The notes under the pieces are model-generated. The model saw nothing but the letters and a program-made list of their open reading frames with translations. It was not told where the DNA came from and searched no databases. A stretch of 32,993 bases of DNA from Flavobacteriaceae bacterium (GTDB taxonomy: Bacteria; Bacteroidota; Bacteroidia; Flavobacteriales; Flavobacteriaceae), in contig JANQHL010000006.1 in the NCBI GenBank assembly GCA_028277085.1, positions 1 to 32,993 of the forward strand. The letters run 5' to 3'. Positions 18,494 through 27,377 of the stretch are shown here, piece by piece (position 1 is the first letter of the stretch; the number at the start of each line of letters is the position of its first letter). Position numbers and translations under genes: made by a program.

Positions 18494-19825
18494 TTACAAT
18501 AACCCCCTTGCCTTTATTTCCAGATATTTGTTTATGGTATTAATGGTCAACTGTTCTGGTTTGGTCAAAATGGTCTGAATACCGTATTGGTTTAACTCTT
18601 TTTGCATCAAACGCTTTTCCAGCATAAATTTTTCGGCAATAGTCTTATGATAAATGCTTTGCAGGTCTTCCGCATTTACACTAACCAGTTTTTCGAGTTC
18701 TGAGTTTTCAAAAAATATGACCACCAGCAAATGCTTTTTTGATAGCGCCAATAAATAGGGAAGTTGTCGCTTAAGGGCGGAAATGTGCTCAAAATTGGTG
18801 TATAGCAACAATAGACTGCGATGGGTAATCTTACGCTTGGTATGGGCATAAAGATGGCCAAAATCAGCATCACTAAAATCGGTATTGATATTGTAAAGGG
18901 TTTCCAAAATAGTGTTTAAGTGGGTAATTTTTTGAAGTGCAGGGACAAAATTTTCCACCTTTTTAGAGAAGGTAAGCATTCCGGTTTTATCATTTCTTTT
19001 TAAGGCAACATTTGAAAAAGCCAGGGTTGAATTAATGGCATAATCCAAAAGTTTCAATCCATTGAAGGGCATTTTCATTACACGTCCACTATCTATTAAA
19101 GAATAAATCGGTTGGGATTTTTCATCTTGGTACTGATTGACCATGAGTTGCCGCTTCTTTGCTGTCGCCTTCCAGTTTATCGTTCTGAAATCATCTCCTA
19201 CCACATACTCTTTAATTTGCTCAAACTCCTGGGTATGCCCAATCCTGCGGATTTTCTTCAAGCCTAGTTCCGAGAGCCGATTACTGATGGCTAAAAAATC
19301 GTACTGCTGCATTTGAATAATACTCGGATAGACGGGGACCATCCTATCTTTCTCAAATTGAAACCGTCGCTTAACGATCCTTAGAGGTGAGGAGGCAAAC
19401 ACGTTCAAATTCCCAAATACATACGCTCCCCTGTCCACCGGTCGGACCGCGTATTCGTAAACTTGCCTTTGGCCACTCTTGATCCTGGTTTGATATAGAA
19501 AATCCCGTTTCTGAAATTGCTCAGGAAGCTCATCAATAAGTTCAATTCCTGTGATGAAAGGATATTCAGATTGAAATACAATTCGCAGCACATTAAGGTC
19601 GCTGTTAGAAAGCTTCTGAGGAAGATCACGGCTGGCATGGACCCCATTTTTTGTAGCGTACAATAAATAGATATCTACAAAGCATAAGGAGAGCAATACA
19701 AAGCTTATGATCCAGCAAATAGGATATAGTAAGGCAAACCAATAGGATAGTACAAATCCTGCTGCCAAAATGGCGACGTATTTAAAAAATCGGTTATGCA
19801 GGTATAAGGACCTTAAAAAGCGCAT
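18494..19825 (-). CDS. DUF58 domain membrane-anchored protein
   Basis: The product has 443 residues. Two transmembrane segments lie near the N-terminus (about 15-50), then an extended beta-rich part. The DUF58 signature YVVGDDFRTINWKATAKKRQ (about residues 209-228) is followed by a vWA-like fold with a MIDAS-like start, SLIDSGRVMKM. DUF58 proteins are encoded beside MoxR AAA+ ATPases in many bacteria and are thought to act as their membrane partner. The ATG at 19825 overlaps the MoxR stop (TAATG), so translation is coupled. It is the last gene of the minus-strand operon and ends flush against the convergent DUF2279 gene, leaving no room for a separate terminator. Confidence 0.9.
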   Translation of the reverse strand: MRFLRSLYLHNRFFKYVAILAAGFVLSYWFALLYPICWIISFVLLSLCFVDIYLLYATKNGVHASRDLPQKLSNSDLNVLRIVFQSEYPFITGIELIDELPEQFQKRDFLYQTRIKSGQRQVYEYAVRPVDRGAYVFGNLNVFASSPLRIVKRRFQFEKDRMVPVYPSIIQMQQYDFLAISNRLSELGLKKIRRIGHTQEFEQIKEYVVGDDFRTINWKATAKKRQLMVNQYQDEKSQPIYSLIDSGRVMKMPFNGLKLLDYAINSTLAFSNVALKRNDKTGMLTFSKKVENFVPALQKITHLNTILETLYNINTDFSDADFGHLYAHTKRKITHRSLLLLYTNFEHISALKRQLPYLLALSKKHLLVVIFFENSELEKLVSVNAEDLQSIYHKTIAEKFMLEKRLMQKELNQYGIQTILTKPEQLTINTINKYLEIKARGLL

Positions 19826-20808
19826 TAGCGGGGAATTTCAACCGATTCTACAATCATATTAATGACACTTTCGGTACTGATCCCTTCCATCTCCCGCTCT
19901 GGGGTGAGTATGATGCGGTGGTTTAAAATAGGAATAAGGGCTTTTTTAACATCCTCCGGAATAACAAAATCCCTTCCGCTAATTGCAGCGAAGGCTTTTG
20001 CTGCCTGCAATGCTGCGATGGATGCCCTTGGAGAAGCACCCAGATACAAATGGGGATGGTTTCTGGTTTTAGCAATAATTTCAGCAATGTATTTCACGAT
20101 TTTTTCCTCGACAATGATATCGTGAACGTTGTTTTTGAACTCTTGTAGTTTTTTGGGTAGCAATATTGCTTTTATAAGTTCCTCCGGTCTTTGCGCTTTA
20201 CGTTCATGGTGTGTTTGAATGATCGCTACCTCTTCCTCAATCGACGGATAATCCACTTTTATTTTGAAAACAAACCGATCCAATTGTGCTTCGGGCAAGG
20301 CGTAGGTGCCTTCTTGTTCGATAGGATTTTGGGTAGCCAGCACCATAAAAGGACTTGCCATTTTGTAGGTGGTGCCGTCCACGGTTACCTGGCGTTCTTC
20401 CATGGTTTCGAATAATGCGGCCTGGGTCTTAGCCGGAGCGCGGTTGATTTCATCAATCAAAATGATATTAGAAAAAATAGGCCCCTTTTTGAATTCAAAG
20501 TCAGATTCCTTTACATTAAAAATGGAGGTCCCTAAAATATCACTTGGCATTAGATCCGGAGTAAACTGGATTCGGCTGAACTCCGTTTTGAGGGTCTTGG
20601 CAAAGAGCTTAGCAGTGATCGTCTTTGCAATCCCGGGTACGCCTTCAATCAAAACATGCCCGTCTACCAGAAGTGATACTACTAATAACTCCATGAAGTT
20701 TTGCTGACCGATAATGACCTTTCCAAGCTCCTGTTTTATCTGGTTAACGGCATTGTTAAGTTCCTCCAATGGTATTCTGCTATTAAAATTTAGATCACTG
20801 TTTTCCAT
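19825..20808 (-). CDS. MoxR family AAA+ ATPase
   Basis: A 327-residue cytoplasmic AAA+ ATPase. Walker A is GVPGIAKTITAK (about 59-70), Walker B is NIILIDEINRAPAKTQAAL, and sensor and arginine-finger regions follow (MVLATQNPIEQEGTYALPEAQLDRF). The C-terminal lid contains YLGASPRASIAALQAAKA and FVIPEDVKKA. MoxR ATPases are chaperone-like and help mature or insert cofactors into membrane or periplasmic complexes; the client here is unknown. The gene overlaps DUF4350 by 14 bases and touches DUF58 through TAATG. Confidence 0.95.
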   Translation of the reverse strand: MENSDLNFNSRIPLEELNNAVNQIKQELGKVIIGQQNFMELLVVSLLVDGHVLIEGVPGIAKTITAKLFAKTLKTEFSRIQFTPDLMPSDILGTSIFNVKESDFEFKKGPIFSNIILIDEINRAPAKTQAALFETMEERQVTVDGTTYKMASPFMVLATQNPIEQEGTYALPEAQLDRFVFKIKVDYPSIEEEVAIIQTHHERKAQRPEELIKAILLPKKLQEFKNNVHDIIVEEKIVKYIAEIIAKTRNHPHLYLGASPRASIAALQAAKAFAAISGRDFVIPEDVKKALIPILNHRIILTPEREMEGISTESVINMIVESVEIPR

Positions 20809-22009
20809 CTGCTTTTGCTTTAAAATCCTGTATTACACGTTCCAATTGTTCCAACTGGTTGTTGGTGACATGACTTGTTTTTTGAATATTCTCAAATATT
20901 GCGAAGAGCTTTGCTATTTCTTCTTTGCTGTGGTTGCTTCTTAATCCCAGGCTGTGATAGAATTGTTCACTGATTTTTTCTGTGGACAGATAAAACGTAG
21001 TACGCACGTAATCCAAAAAGTAATGGATCTTGTGTTCTGCAATTTCACGTTGCTTGTTGTTTTCAAAGTACATATCGGCTATCGTCCGGGTAAATGCCAG
21101 AGTTTGATTTTTGAGCGGTGCGATCACCTTGATTGCTCTTTGCTTTCTTTTTCCTTCAAAAATGATATATAACAGGGCACCTATGAGCACCAAATAGTAA
21201 GCCCATTTAAATTCCCTGGTATTCAAAAAGAGGTACATGGGTGAGGTATAGAAGGTCTTTCCTGATTTATGGTGGTTGTCCAAATACACCGTTTCGGTAC
21301 TATCCAAATAGCTGAGCAACCCGGATGTGTAGCCATAACTGTCCTCCTTTAAGATAAAGTAATTGGTAAAAGCTTCCGGAAACAATACACAGGTAATTTT
21401 TCCATTGCCAAAAGGCAACTGTACGGCATTACTACCCTTTGCTTCAATATTAGTGCTGTCATTCTTTGTAGCCACCTGTCCTAAAATCAAAGTATTCACG
21501 GTATCAATTTCTCGAAAAACAGCAGCATAATAATCCTTTTCAAACGATACATTTTTTGATTTTAGCATAGGATTTGTCAAACGATGCCTGAAAACCGGAT
21601 TGACCGTATTATTGTCATAAACACTGGTGAGTCCAAGGTGAAGGGTATCCAGAAGTTGGCTTTCAAATGACTCAGCCGCAAGAAAGAGGTGATTCCCCTC
21701 GGCCACCCAGGCCAAAAGTTCATCCAAATCGGTTTTGCCGAAGGAGATGGCGTTATTTATAAATACGTAGGAGCCTTTTATGGTGTCACTTCTGGAAAGG
21801 AACTCATAAGGAGTTCTATAGATCTGCTGCGTTTTTGTAAAAAGTGCTGGTAAAAGGTCGTTCAGCACTTTTGTGCCATAGGGGATTTTATGCGTAGCTA
21901 CGTAAGACGGGAACCAGTTAATTTGTTTGGGTTTGTTGTATTCATAGATCAGCAACAGTACCAAAGCAAGGCCACCAATTATCAAATATGATTTACCGGT
22001 TTTAAGCAT
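20795..22009 (-). CDS. DUF4350 domain membrane protein
   Basis: The product has 404 residues with an N-terminal membrane segment (SYLIIGGLALVLLLIYEY). A large extracytoplasmic DUF4350 region follows, with strand-helix pattern KGSYVFINNAISFGKTDLDELLAWVAEGNHLFLAAE. A second membrane segment lies near residue 265-285 (WAYYLVLIGALLYIIFEGKRK), then a cytoplasmic helical tail. The DUF4350 part resembles GATase1-like folds with no visible catalytic triad. It sits between DUF4129 (8-base overlap) and MoxR (14-base overlap), the usual arrangement in MoxR clusters. The role is inferred only from context. Confidence 0.82.
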   Translation of the reverse strand: MLKTGKSYLIIGGLALVLLLIYEYNKPKQINWFPSYVATHKIPYGTKVLNDLLPALFTKTQQIYRTPYEFLSRSDTIKGSYVFINNAISFGKTDLDELLAWVAEGNHLFLAAESFESQLLDTLHLGLTSVYDNNTVNPVFRHRLTNPMLKSKNVSFEKDYYAAVFREIDTVNTLILGQVATKNDSTNIEAKGSNAVQLPFGNGKITCVLFPEAFTNYFILKEDSYGYTSGLLSYLDSTETVYLDNHHKSGKTFYTSPMYLFLNTREFKWAYYLVLIGALLYIIFEGKRKQRAIKVIAPLKNQTLAFTRTIADMYFENNKQREIAEHKIHYFLDYVRTTFYLSTEKISEQFYHSLGLRSNHSKEEIAKLFAIFENIQKTSHVTNNQLEQLERVIQDFKAKADGKQ

Positions 22010-22739
22010 TCGTAGCGATTGAATTCTTTAAGGTATCAAATTGGTACTTGGCCTGTTCATACCCCTCGGCATCGATCTCAAACTCCCCATACCAGATGTA
22101 ATCATATAATAGGGTTACTTTCTCAAACAGCGGTTGTAGTTTGGATTGGGATAACTCCTGTATATAATCATCATTGGTTTTCTGTAATTGCCAGTCAATT
22201 AACTCTCGTTCCATTAAAAGTTTTAGCAGGTAGAGATAATAATAGCGGATCGCCTGGCGGTACTCCTTGCGCTCAAAGGCCTTTTTGATTAGGGGGTGGA
22301 TGTCTTCGGTTTTGAGGATGCGCTCTTCTTCTGACAGCACCACAAGGTTTTGATTGGCCTTAGCGAAGATGATGTTTTTGGTGTTTGCTTTTATCAGGAA
22401 TCGGATCAAAAGAAACAATAATACCCCGAGTAACACGTAAGGGATTATTCTTAAAAAACCGGCGATGTATTCAGGCGCGGCATCCACGCCAAAGAGCCAC
22501 TCAAAAAACCGGCGTAATATGTTATAGAACCAGTTTTTTACCCCTTCCCACCAGGAATTATCGACCACTTCTGGTTCGTAATTGTAGCTGTCATCCGATC
22601 GGTAATCGGACAAATCTGCTTCGGTGATTTCAACAACTTCAAGGGTTTGCTGGTCATATCGGACCACCGTTGAATCGCGCTGCCCAAAACAAAGGCTCCC
22701 AATGAGTAGCAGGGAGAAAGAAGCTAGGAGGTTATACAT
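22002..22739 (-). CDS. DUF4129 domain membrane protein
   Basis: The product has 245 residues. A signal peptide or first membrane segment (MYNLLASFSLLLIGSLCFGQ) is followed by an acidic extracytoplasmic stretch, an amphipathic Trp/Phe-rich helix (WWEGVKNWFYNILRRFFEWL), a clear membrane helix (IIPYVLLGVLLFLLIRFLI), and a C-terminal cytoplasmic helical DUF4129 domain with YRQAIRYYYLYLLKLL and LYDYIWYGEFEID. DUF4129 occurs with MoxR and DUF58 and also fused to transglutaminase-like domains elsewhere. The ATG overlaps the stop of the preceding gene (TAATG). Confidence 0.82.
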   Translation of the reverse strand: MYNLLASFSLLLIGSLCFGQRDSTVVRYDQQTLEVVEITEADLSDYRSDDSYNYEPEVVDNSWWEGVKNWFYNILRRFFEWLFGVDAAPEYIAGFLRIIPYVLLGVLLFLLIRFLIKANTKNIIFAKANQNLVVLSEEERILKTEDIHPLIKKAFERKEYRQAIRYYYLYLLKLLMERELIDWQLQKTNDDYIQELSQSKLQPLFEKVTLLYDYIWYGEFEIDAEGYEQAKYQFDTLKNSIATNA

Positions 22740-23620
22740 TAAGTATCTTGGTTTTTACCGAGATTTTGAATACGTTCAAATGTGCCCGTAAAGTTCTTTT
22801 TTTCGTTAAGGTTAAAGAAAATAAGAGCAGCAGCTACCAAAGAAATGGTTTGCAGAATAAACTGCACGAGGTAGGCAAATACGTTCAAAATAATATATAT
22901 CGGATCAAAAACACCACCCATACTTTCCGCATCCATTTCCCCGGAAAAGACGCCCATTTTTACCCAGATATAAATGACGGCTGGAATCTGAAAAACATAT
23001 CCGATAATTGCAATAATAATCCCTAAAATCAAAAGTGTGGCGAAGGTAATCCACCAGTTGTCCTTGATTAAAGTAAAACCGTATTGGAAGGAATCTCCAA
23101 TACCCTTGTCCATAAAAACCATGATGCTGAAAGAGAGCATTAATGGGGGATAAAGGTAAATTCCCGGGATGAAACACAGCATGAACCCTACAAACAAAGC
23201 GATCCCGACTAAAAAAGCCAGACCGATAAAATTCCAAAACTTGCGGTAGGCCTCTTTCCGCACATAATCAAAAACAACCTTCCCCTTGTTATCCGCGTAG
23301 GATTTAATATAGTACAAGATACTTGCCTGGGTAAGTCCATACAGGGCAATTACCGAGATTAAAAGTCCAACTACTGCGATCAACATAAAGATGGGGTTGA
23401 CTTCAGGAGATTGGGAGGCGATGTCAAAACTTAAAAGGCCGCCAAAAGAATAGAAATAAAAACCTAAAAAAAGCATAGTTGCAAACAAATAGGGGCCTAT
23501 TATTTTCAATAGTGTTCCAAAGAAAGGCTTGAATTCAAACTTCAAAAAGTTGAATGCATCCGTTAAGATTTCCCCTAGCTCTCGTTGCTTTTTGAACTCA
23601 ATGTATGGTTTTTTCTGCAT
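22739..23620 (-). CDS. Multi-pass membrane protein of the MoxR cluster
   Basis: The product has 293 residues with about six predicted membrane segments, for example LLKIIGPYLFATMLFLGFYF, MLIAVVGLLISVIALYGL, FIGLAFLVGIALFVGFML, TFATLLILGIIIAIIGYVF and a last one near VQFILQTISLVAAALIFF. It resembles the membrane domains found near glycerophosphodiester phosphodiesterases in Firmicutes, though I would not name a family. The N-terminal KKQRELGEILTDAFNFLK looks cytoplasmic. The start overlaps SpoIIM by 23 bases and the stop is fused to the DUF4129 start. Function unknown. Confidence 0.78.
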   Translation of the reverse strand: MQKKPYIEFKKQRELGEILTDAFNFLKFEFKPFFGTLLKIIGPYLFATMLFLGFYFYSFGGLLSFDIASQSPEVNPIFMLIAVVGLLISVIALYGLTQASILYYIKSYADNKGKVVFDYVRKEAYRKFWNFIGLAFLVGIALFVGFMLCFIPGIYLYPPLMLSFSIMVFMDKGIGDSFQYGFTLIKDNWWITFATLLILGIIIAIIGYVFQIPAVIYIWVKMGVFSGEMDAESMGGVFDPIYIILNVFAYLVQFILQTISLVAAALIFFNLNEKKNFTGTFERIQNLGKNQDT

Positions 23621-24575
23621 CGCTGTGTTTTTTATTTAATTGGTAGGGATAGATTACATAATAGAAAATGATAAGGCTTAAAGAGCCCAAAATTATGACA
23701 ATGGCCAGCCAATCCGGCATTTCGGTATGTCGTGTTACAAAGCCTTCCAAAAACCCGGCAACAATAAAAAATGGAATTGTGCTGATCACAATTTTCAACC
23801 CACTTTTTACTCCTCGTTTAAAGGCTACTAGCCGGGAGTAGGTTCCCGGAAACAAAATACCATTTGCCATGACCAAACCGGCACATCCGGCAATGATGAT
23901 TACGGATATTTCTATGGTACCATGAATCCAAATCGTACGGGCTGATTCCCAAAATAAGCCTTTGTCATAAAAGAAGTATTGAAAGCTTCCGAGCATCAAA
24001 CCATTTCTAAGCAATACCCAAAGTGTTCCAATACCTAGAAAAATACCCAGGGCAAAGGCAAAGAGCGCCACCTTGATGTTGTTTATAGTTATTCCTAAAA
24101 ACATATTGAATTCCCCCATTTCTTTGTAAACTGCCATGGGATTTCCTTTTTCAATATTGTCCAGCGTCATGTTTACATAGCCATCGCCCAAAATAGAACG
24201 TACAAAATCACCATCGTTGGCGGCAGAAAAAGCGCCTACCAGACAAAAGAATCCAAAAACCAGGAAAGAAATGAGCAATTCCCGATGATGCGCGGCAAAC
24301 ATCAAAGGAAATTCCGTTTTCCAGAAGCGTGCAATACGGTTATTGGATTCCCGTTTGGTTTTATAGATTTTTTGATGGGCCTGAGAGGCAATAGCATTCA
24401 AGTACAACTGTGTATTGCTGTTCGGATAAAAGGTTTTGGCGTAACTAAGATGATCTGTAATTTCAATGTATAGATCGGAAAGTTGGTCGGGTGTAAGCTG
24501 CCGTTTGCTATCGAGAGCTTCTTCGAATGCCACCCATTTGTCTTTATTTTGCTTTACGAATGCGGCCTCTCGCAT
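23598..24575 (-). CDS. SpoIIM family membrane protein (stage II sporulation protein M-like)
   Basis: The product has 325 residues. A cytoplasmic N-terminal helical part of about 100 residues starts with REAAFVKQNKDKWVAFEEAL. About five to six membrane segments follow, with the SpoIIM signature MFLGITINNIKVALFAFALGIF and the family's conserved HGTIEISVIIIAGCAGL. In Bacillus SpoIIM is part of a complex that remodels the engulfing septum peptidoglycan; in non-sporulating bacteria the gene is found in MoxR clusters and its role is unknown. It is first in the operon and diverges from the RDD gene with only 35 bases between. Confidence 0.92.
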   Translation of the reverse strand: MREAAFVKQNKDKWVAFEEALDSKRQLTPDQLSDLYIEITDHLSYAKTFYPNSNTQLYLNAIASQAHQKIYKTKRESNNRIARFWKTEFPLMFAAHHRELLISFLVFGFFCLVGAFSAANDGDFVRSILGDGYVNMTLDNIEKGNPMAVYKEMGEFNMFLGITINNIKVALFAFALGIFLGIGTLWVLLRNGLMLGSFQYFFYDKGLFWESARTIWIHGTIEISVIIIAGCAGLVMANGILFPGTYSRLVAFKRGVKSGLKIVISTIPFFIVAGFLEGFVTRHTEMPDWLAIVIILGSLSLIIFYYVIYPYQLNKKHSDAEKTIH

Positions 24576-24610
24576 TAAATTAGCGCCTTTATTGGTAAAG
24601 AAACCAAAAA

Positions 24611-25324
24611 ATGAACCAATTTCAAATAGAAACCGCCCAAAATGTCACCATTGACCAGAACAGTTCCAACCTGGGAGAGCGGATGTTAGCGTATATTATA
24701 GACAGTATCGTGATCACTATGTATACCATTTTAATCATCCTGCTTCTGGTCTCGTTGGATGTAGATTTTGACGATCTGTGGGCATTATATCTTGTGGCAA
24801 CCTTACCTGCATTTTTGTACTATTTGTTGCTTGAAACGTTTACCGATGGCAAGACGATTGGTAAGGGCTTAATGCATCTCAGAGTAGTAAAACTGGACGG
24901 TTCAAAACCCAATTTTGGCAATTATTTTGTGCGTTGGATCTTACGCATCATTGACGTAAGCCTTACTTCAGGTGCCGCAGCGGTAATAACAATTTTGATC
25001 CGCGGCAACGGGCAACGAATAGGGGATATCGCGGCAGGCACAACGGTTATAAGTGAACGAAAAAGAGTATCGCTGCAGGATACCTTGTTAAAGGAATTAC
25101 CGGAGGATTACAAACCCAGTTTTCCACAGGTAACGGTATTCAAGGATACGGAAATACAGACCATAAAAGAACTATATGAAAAGGCCAAACGAAATGGCAA
25201 TCACAATGTCATTGTTTCTTTGGATAAACGTATAAAGCAAGTTATGCAAGTCACCACAAACTTACGGCCTATAGATTTTGTGGATATTGTTATCAAAGAT
25301 TACAACTACTATACACAGAAGTAA
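24611..25324 (+). CDS. RDD family membrane protein
   Basis: The product has 237 residues. The RDD pattern is visible as LGERMLAYIIDSIVIT (Arg and Asp in the first membrane helix) and TIGKGLMHLRVVKLDG, then RWILRIIDVSLTSG and the closing GQRIGDIAAGTTVI. Four membrane segments lie in the first 150 residues, followed by a cytoplasmic tail of about 80 residues rich in charged residues. RDD proteins are often membrane partners of unknown function and occur with SpoIIM and MoxR/DUF58, which links this divergent gene to the minus-strand cluster. The promoter must overlap the SpoIIM start region. TRIC follows 26 bases later. Confidence 0.9.
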   Translation: MNQFQIETAQNVTIDQNSSNLGERMLAYIIDSIVITMYTILIILLLVSLDVDFDDLWALYLVATLPAFLYYLLLETFTDGKTIGKGLMHLRVVKLDGSKPNFGNYFVRWILRIIDVSLTSGAAAVITILIRGNGQRIGDIAAGTTVISERKRVSLQDTLLKELPEDYKPSFPQVTVFKDTEIQTIKELYEKAKRNGNHNVIVSLDKRIKQVMQVTTNLRPIDFVDIVIKDYNYYTQK

Positions 25325-25350
25325 CTCGAGTTGCTTTCATTTACTAAGGC

Positions 25351-25965
25351 ATGTTTTATCACATCATCGATATCTTGGGAACCATCGCATTCGCAATTTC
25401 TGGCGTGTTGGTGGCTATGGAAAAACGGCTGGATCTATTCGGAGTACTTATTGTTGCCTTTGTTACTGCCATTGGGGGAGGAACACTTCGGGATGTATTG
25501 ATAGGAAATACCCCGGTGGTCTGGATGCGTGATGCAACCTATATGCTTACGATTTTGGTGGCCGTGGTTTTTGCAATCTTGTTTTCCGGACAGCTAAAAT
25601 ATTTACGAAAATCACTGTTTTTTTTTGATGCGGTGGGCCTCGGTCTATTTACACTAATCGGGATTGAAAAAGGACTGCAGGCAGGGCTTTTACCGGGAAT
25701 GTGCATCGCTTTGGGGACCATGACAGCCAGCTTTGGTGGGGTAATACGGGATATTTTGTGCAACGAGATCCCTGTCATATTTCGGAAAGAGATCTATGCT
25801 ACAGCCTGCATATTTGGAGGAATCGCTTATTTTATGCTGGTGACCCTGGGGATTCCTGAAAAATATAGTTATATCGTAGCCGTAGTGGCGATTATCACGA
25901 TACGATTACTGGCCGTTAGGTTTGGCATCGCATTACCTAACATTTACAAAAAGCAAAACGGTTAG
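25351..25965 (+). CDS. TRIC/UPF0126-type trimeric cation channel family protein
   Basis: This 204-residue membrane protein is built of two internal repeats of three helices plus a last helix. The repeats carry AIGGGTLRDVLIGNTPV and SFGGVIRDILCNEIPVIFRKE, each with the Gly-rich kink and R-D pair typical of prokaryotic TRIC proteins. Family members form trimeric K+ or monovalent cation channels in the inner membrane; older annotation suggests glycine transport. The stop TAG shares TTAG with the stop of the convergent cyclophilin gene. Likely co-transcribed with the RDD gene. Confidence 0.92.
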   Translation: MFYHIIDILGTIAFAISGVLVAMEKRLDLFGVLIVAFVTAIGGGTLRDVLIGNTPVVWMRDATYMLTILVAVVFAILFSGQLKYLRKSLFFFDAVGLGLFTLIGIEKGLQAGLLPGMCIALGTMTASFGGVIRDILCNEIPVIFRKEIYATACIFGGIAYFMLVTLGIPEKYSYIVAVVAIITIRLLAVRFGIALPNIYKKQNG

Positions 25966-26702
25966 AGTACCTCTGCCTTAAGGATGTAAACATTTTTCAT
26001 AGGCCATTCCCCCTGATCTATGGGGACTTGATTGATCTTGTCCACAACGTCCATACCCTCTATCACTCTTCCAAACGGGGTGTAGTCGCCATCCAGGTGG
26101 TAGGAGCCCGGTTGGGTTACTACAATGAAGAACTCGTAAGGTGAAGCCAGTTTGTGTGGATTATCCCGATCGCTACTGGGCATGGATACCGTTCCACGAT
26201 GATGTTTATGGCCCTTTCGGGTATCAGGTGGTAATAGGTAGCGACCAATTGACCGTCGCTTTTTGCTGGTGGCCCTATCATCTGAATTGCCTCCCTGAAT
26301 AATAAATTCCGGGACTACGCGATGAAACTGTGTATTGTCAAAATAGCCTTTTTTGGTAAGGTAGATAAAATTGGCTTTGTGATACGGTACATTATCATAG
26401 AGTTGAATGGTAAAGCTACCTAAGCTGGTAGTGAGCCGCACCTTATTTTCGCTTAACCCTTTAGCATACTCAAAAAAGAAATCGATGGCATTTTCCTCAG
26501 TGAGTACAAAATCATCTTCTTTTGCGGTATCCGCTGTACTACTTTCTTCTTCGCTACTAGAAACGGTATCTTTTTTGCGCTGTACTGGAGGTGTAACTAA
26601 TTTTTTAGTATCATTTTGTGGTTGCTTTTCAGCACCTTCCCGACAGCAAATGAAAAAAAATAAGGGTAAAATTGCCAGAAATACGACCTTTGAATAACGC
26701 AT
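25962..26702 (-). CDS. Cyclophilin-type peptidyl-prolyl isomerase lipoprotein
   Basis: The product has 246 residues. Signal peptide MRYSKVVFLAILPLFFFICC has a lipobox ending at Cys, then a linker rich in Ser, Glu, Asp and Thr (about 25-75). The cyclophilin domain follows with VRLTTSLGSFTIQLYDN, the catalytic Arg of FHRVVPEFIIQGG, and SYHLDGDYTPFGRVIEGMDVV. It is probably anchored in the periplasmic or outer membrane face and assists proline isomerisation of exported proteins. An insertion GRYLLPPDTRKGHKHHRGT is longer than in the minimal fold. Its ATG overlaps the start of the Nudix gene on the other strand (CATG, 26700-26703). Confidence 0.92.
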   Translation of the reverse strand: MRYSKVVFLAILPLFFFICCREGAEKQPQNDTKKLVTPPVQRKKDTVSSSEEESSTADTAKEDDFVLTEENAIDFFFEYAKGLSENKVRLTTSLGSFTIQLYDNVPYHKANFIYLTKKGYFDNTQFHRVVPEFIIQGGNSDDRATSKKRRSIGRYLLPPDTRKGHKHHRGTVSMPSSDRDNPHKLASPYEFFIVVTQPGSYHLDGDYTPFGRVIEGMDVVDKINQVPIDQGEWPMKNVYILKAEVL

Positions 26703-27342
26703 GGATTTTTACAATTTCAGTCAACAGATCGTAAAAATAAAAAATCTGCCTTTGCCGGGGGAAGCTTCCCATTACAAGATGGAGCCTGAAGTTCGGAAGC
26801 AATTACGGGAGTCCAAAAAATACAATGTCCGGCAGGCTAAAAAAGCGGCAGTTTTAGCTTTGTTCTATCCGGCTCCCGACCACTCTACTCAGCTGTTGTT
26901 TATTTTGAGAAAACGGTATCCGGGGGTTCATTCCAATCAGGTTGGTTTTCCTGGAGGGAAGGTGGAAGAGGAAGATTCGGATTTGATGGAAACTGCAAAG
27001 CGGGAAACGTATGAAGAAGTTGGGGTGCGTCCGGGATCAGTTGAAATTGTGAAGTCGTTAAGCGAGGTTTACATACCACCCAGTAATTTTCTAGTCCAGC
27101 CATTTTTGGGTGTAATGGAGCGCCCGACATCCTTTATCATGGATACGAAAGAAGTAGAAGAAATAATTGAGGTTGCGCTTACCGATCTAATGAATCCGGA
27201 TAATCTTATGATGCAACAGTTAACTACTTCGTATGCCAGAAAAATAGAGGTGCCTGCCTTTAAACTAAAGGGTTACACGGTTTGGGGGGCTACTGCAATG
27301 ATGGTGAGTGAGATTAAAGATTTAATCGAAAAGGTGCTTTAA
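26701..27342 (+). CDS. Nudix hydrolase, CoA pyrophosphatase type
   Basis: The product has 213 residues. The UPF0035-like segment FILRKRYPGVHSNQVGFPGG precedes the Nudix box GGKVEEEDSDLMETAKRETY followed by EEVGV, in the spacing of CoA-diphosphatases of the NudL/YeaB group, which cleave CoA into 4'-phosphopantetheine and 3',5'-ADP. All acidic metal ligands of the box are present. The ATG is kept at 26701 because the following NLPLPGEASHYKM belongs to the conserved N-terminus. No intergenic space exists toward the divergent cyclophilin gene. The PlsC-like gene follows 35 bases later. Confidence 0.9.
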   Translation: MDFYNFSQQIVKIKNLPLPGEASHYKMEPEVRKQLRESKKYNVRQAKKAAVLALFYPAPDHSTQLLFILRKRYPGVHSNQVGFPGGKVEEEDSDLMETAKRETYEEVGVRPGSVEIVKSLSEVYIPPSNFLVQPFLGVMERPTSFIMDTKEVEEIIEVALTDLMNPDNLMMQQLTTSYARKIEVPAFKLKGYTVWGATAMMVSEIKDLIEKVL

Positions 27343-27377
27343 CCCCTATTTTGTAAATTTACCCGTATTCGAAGTTT

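Noticed and set aside
18494-20808. MoxR-DUF58 pair as an anti-phage defence system
   Set aside because: No nuclease, protease or other effector is encoded with it, and the surrounding set (DUF4129, DUF4350, SpoIIM, RDD) fits the known envelope-type cluster.
25278-25532. 84-residue plus-strand open frame spanning the RDD/TRIC junction
   Set aside because: Cys/His-rich nonsense frame overlapping two well-supported genes.
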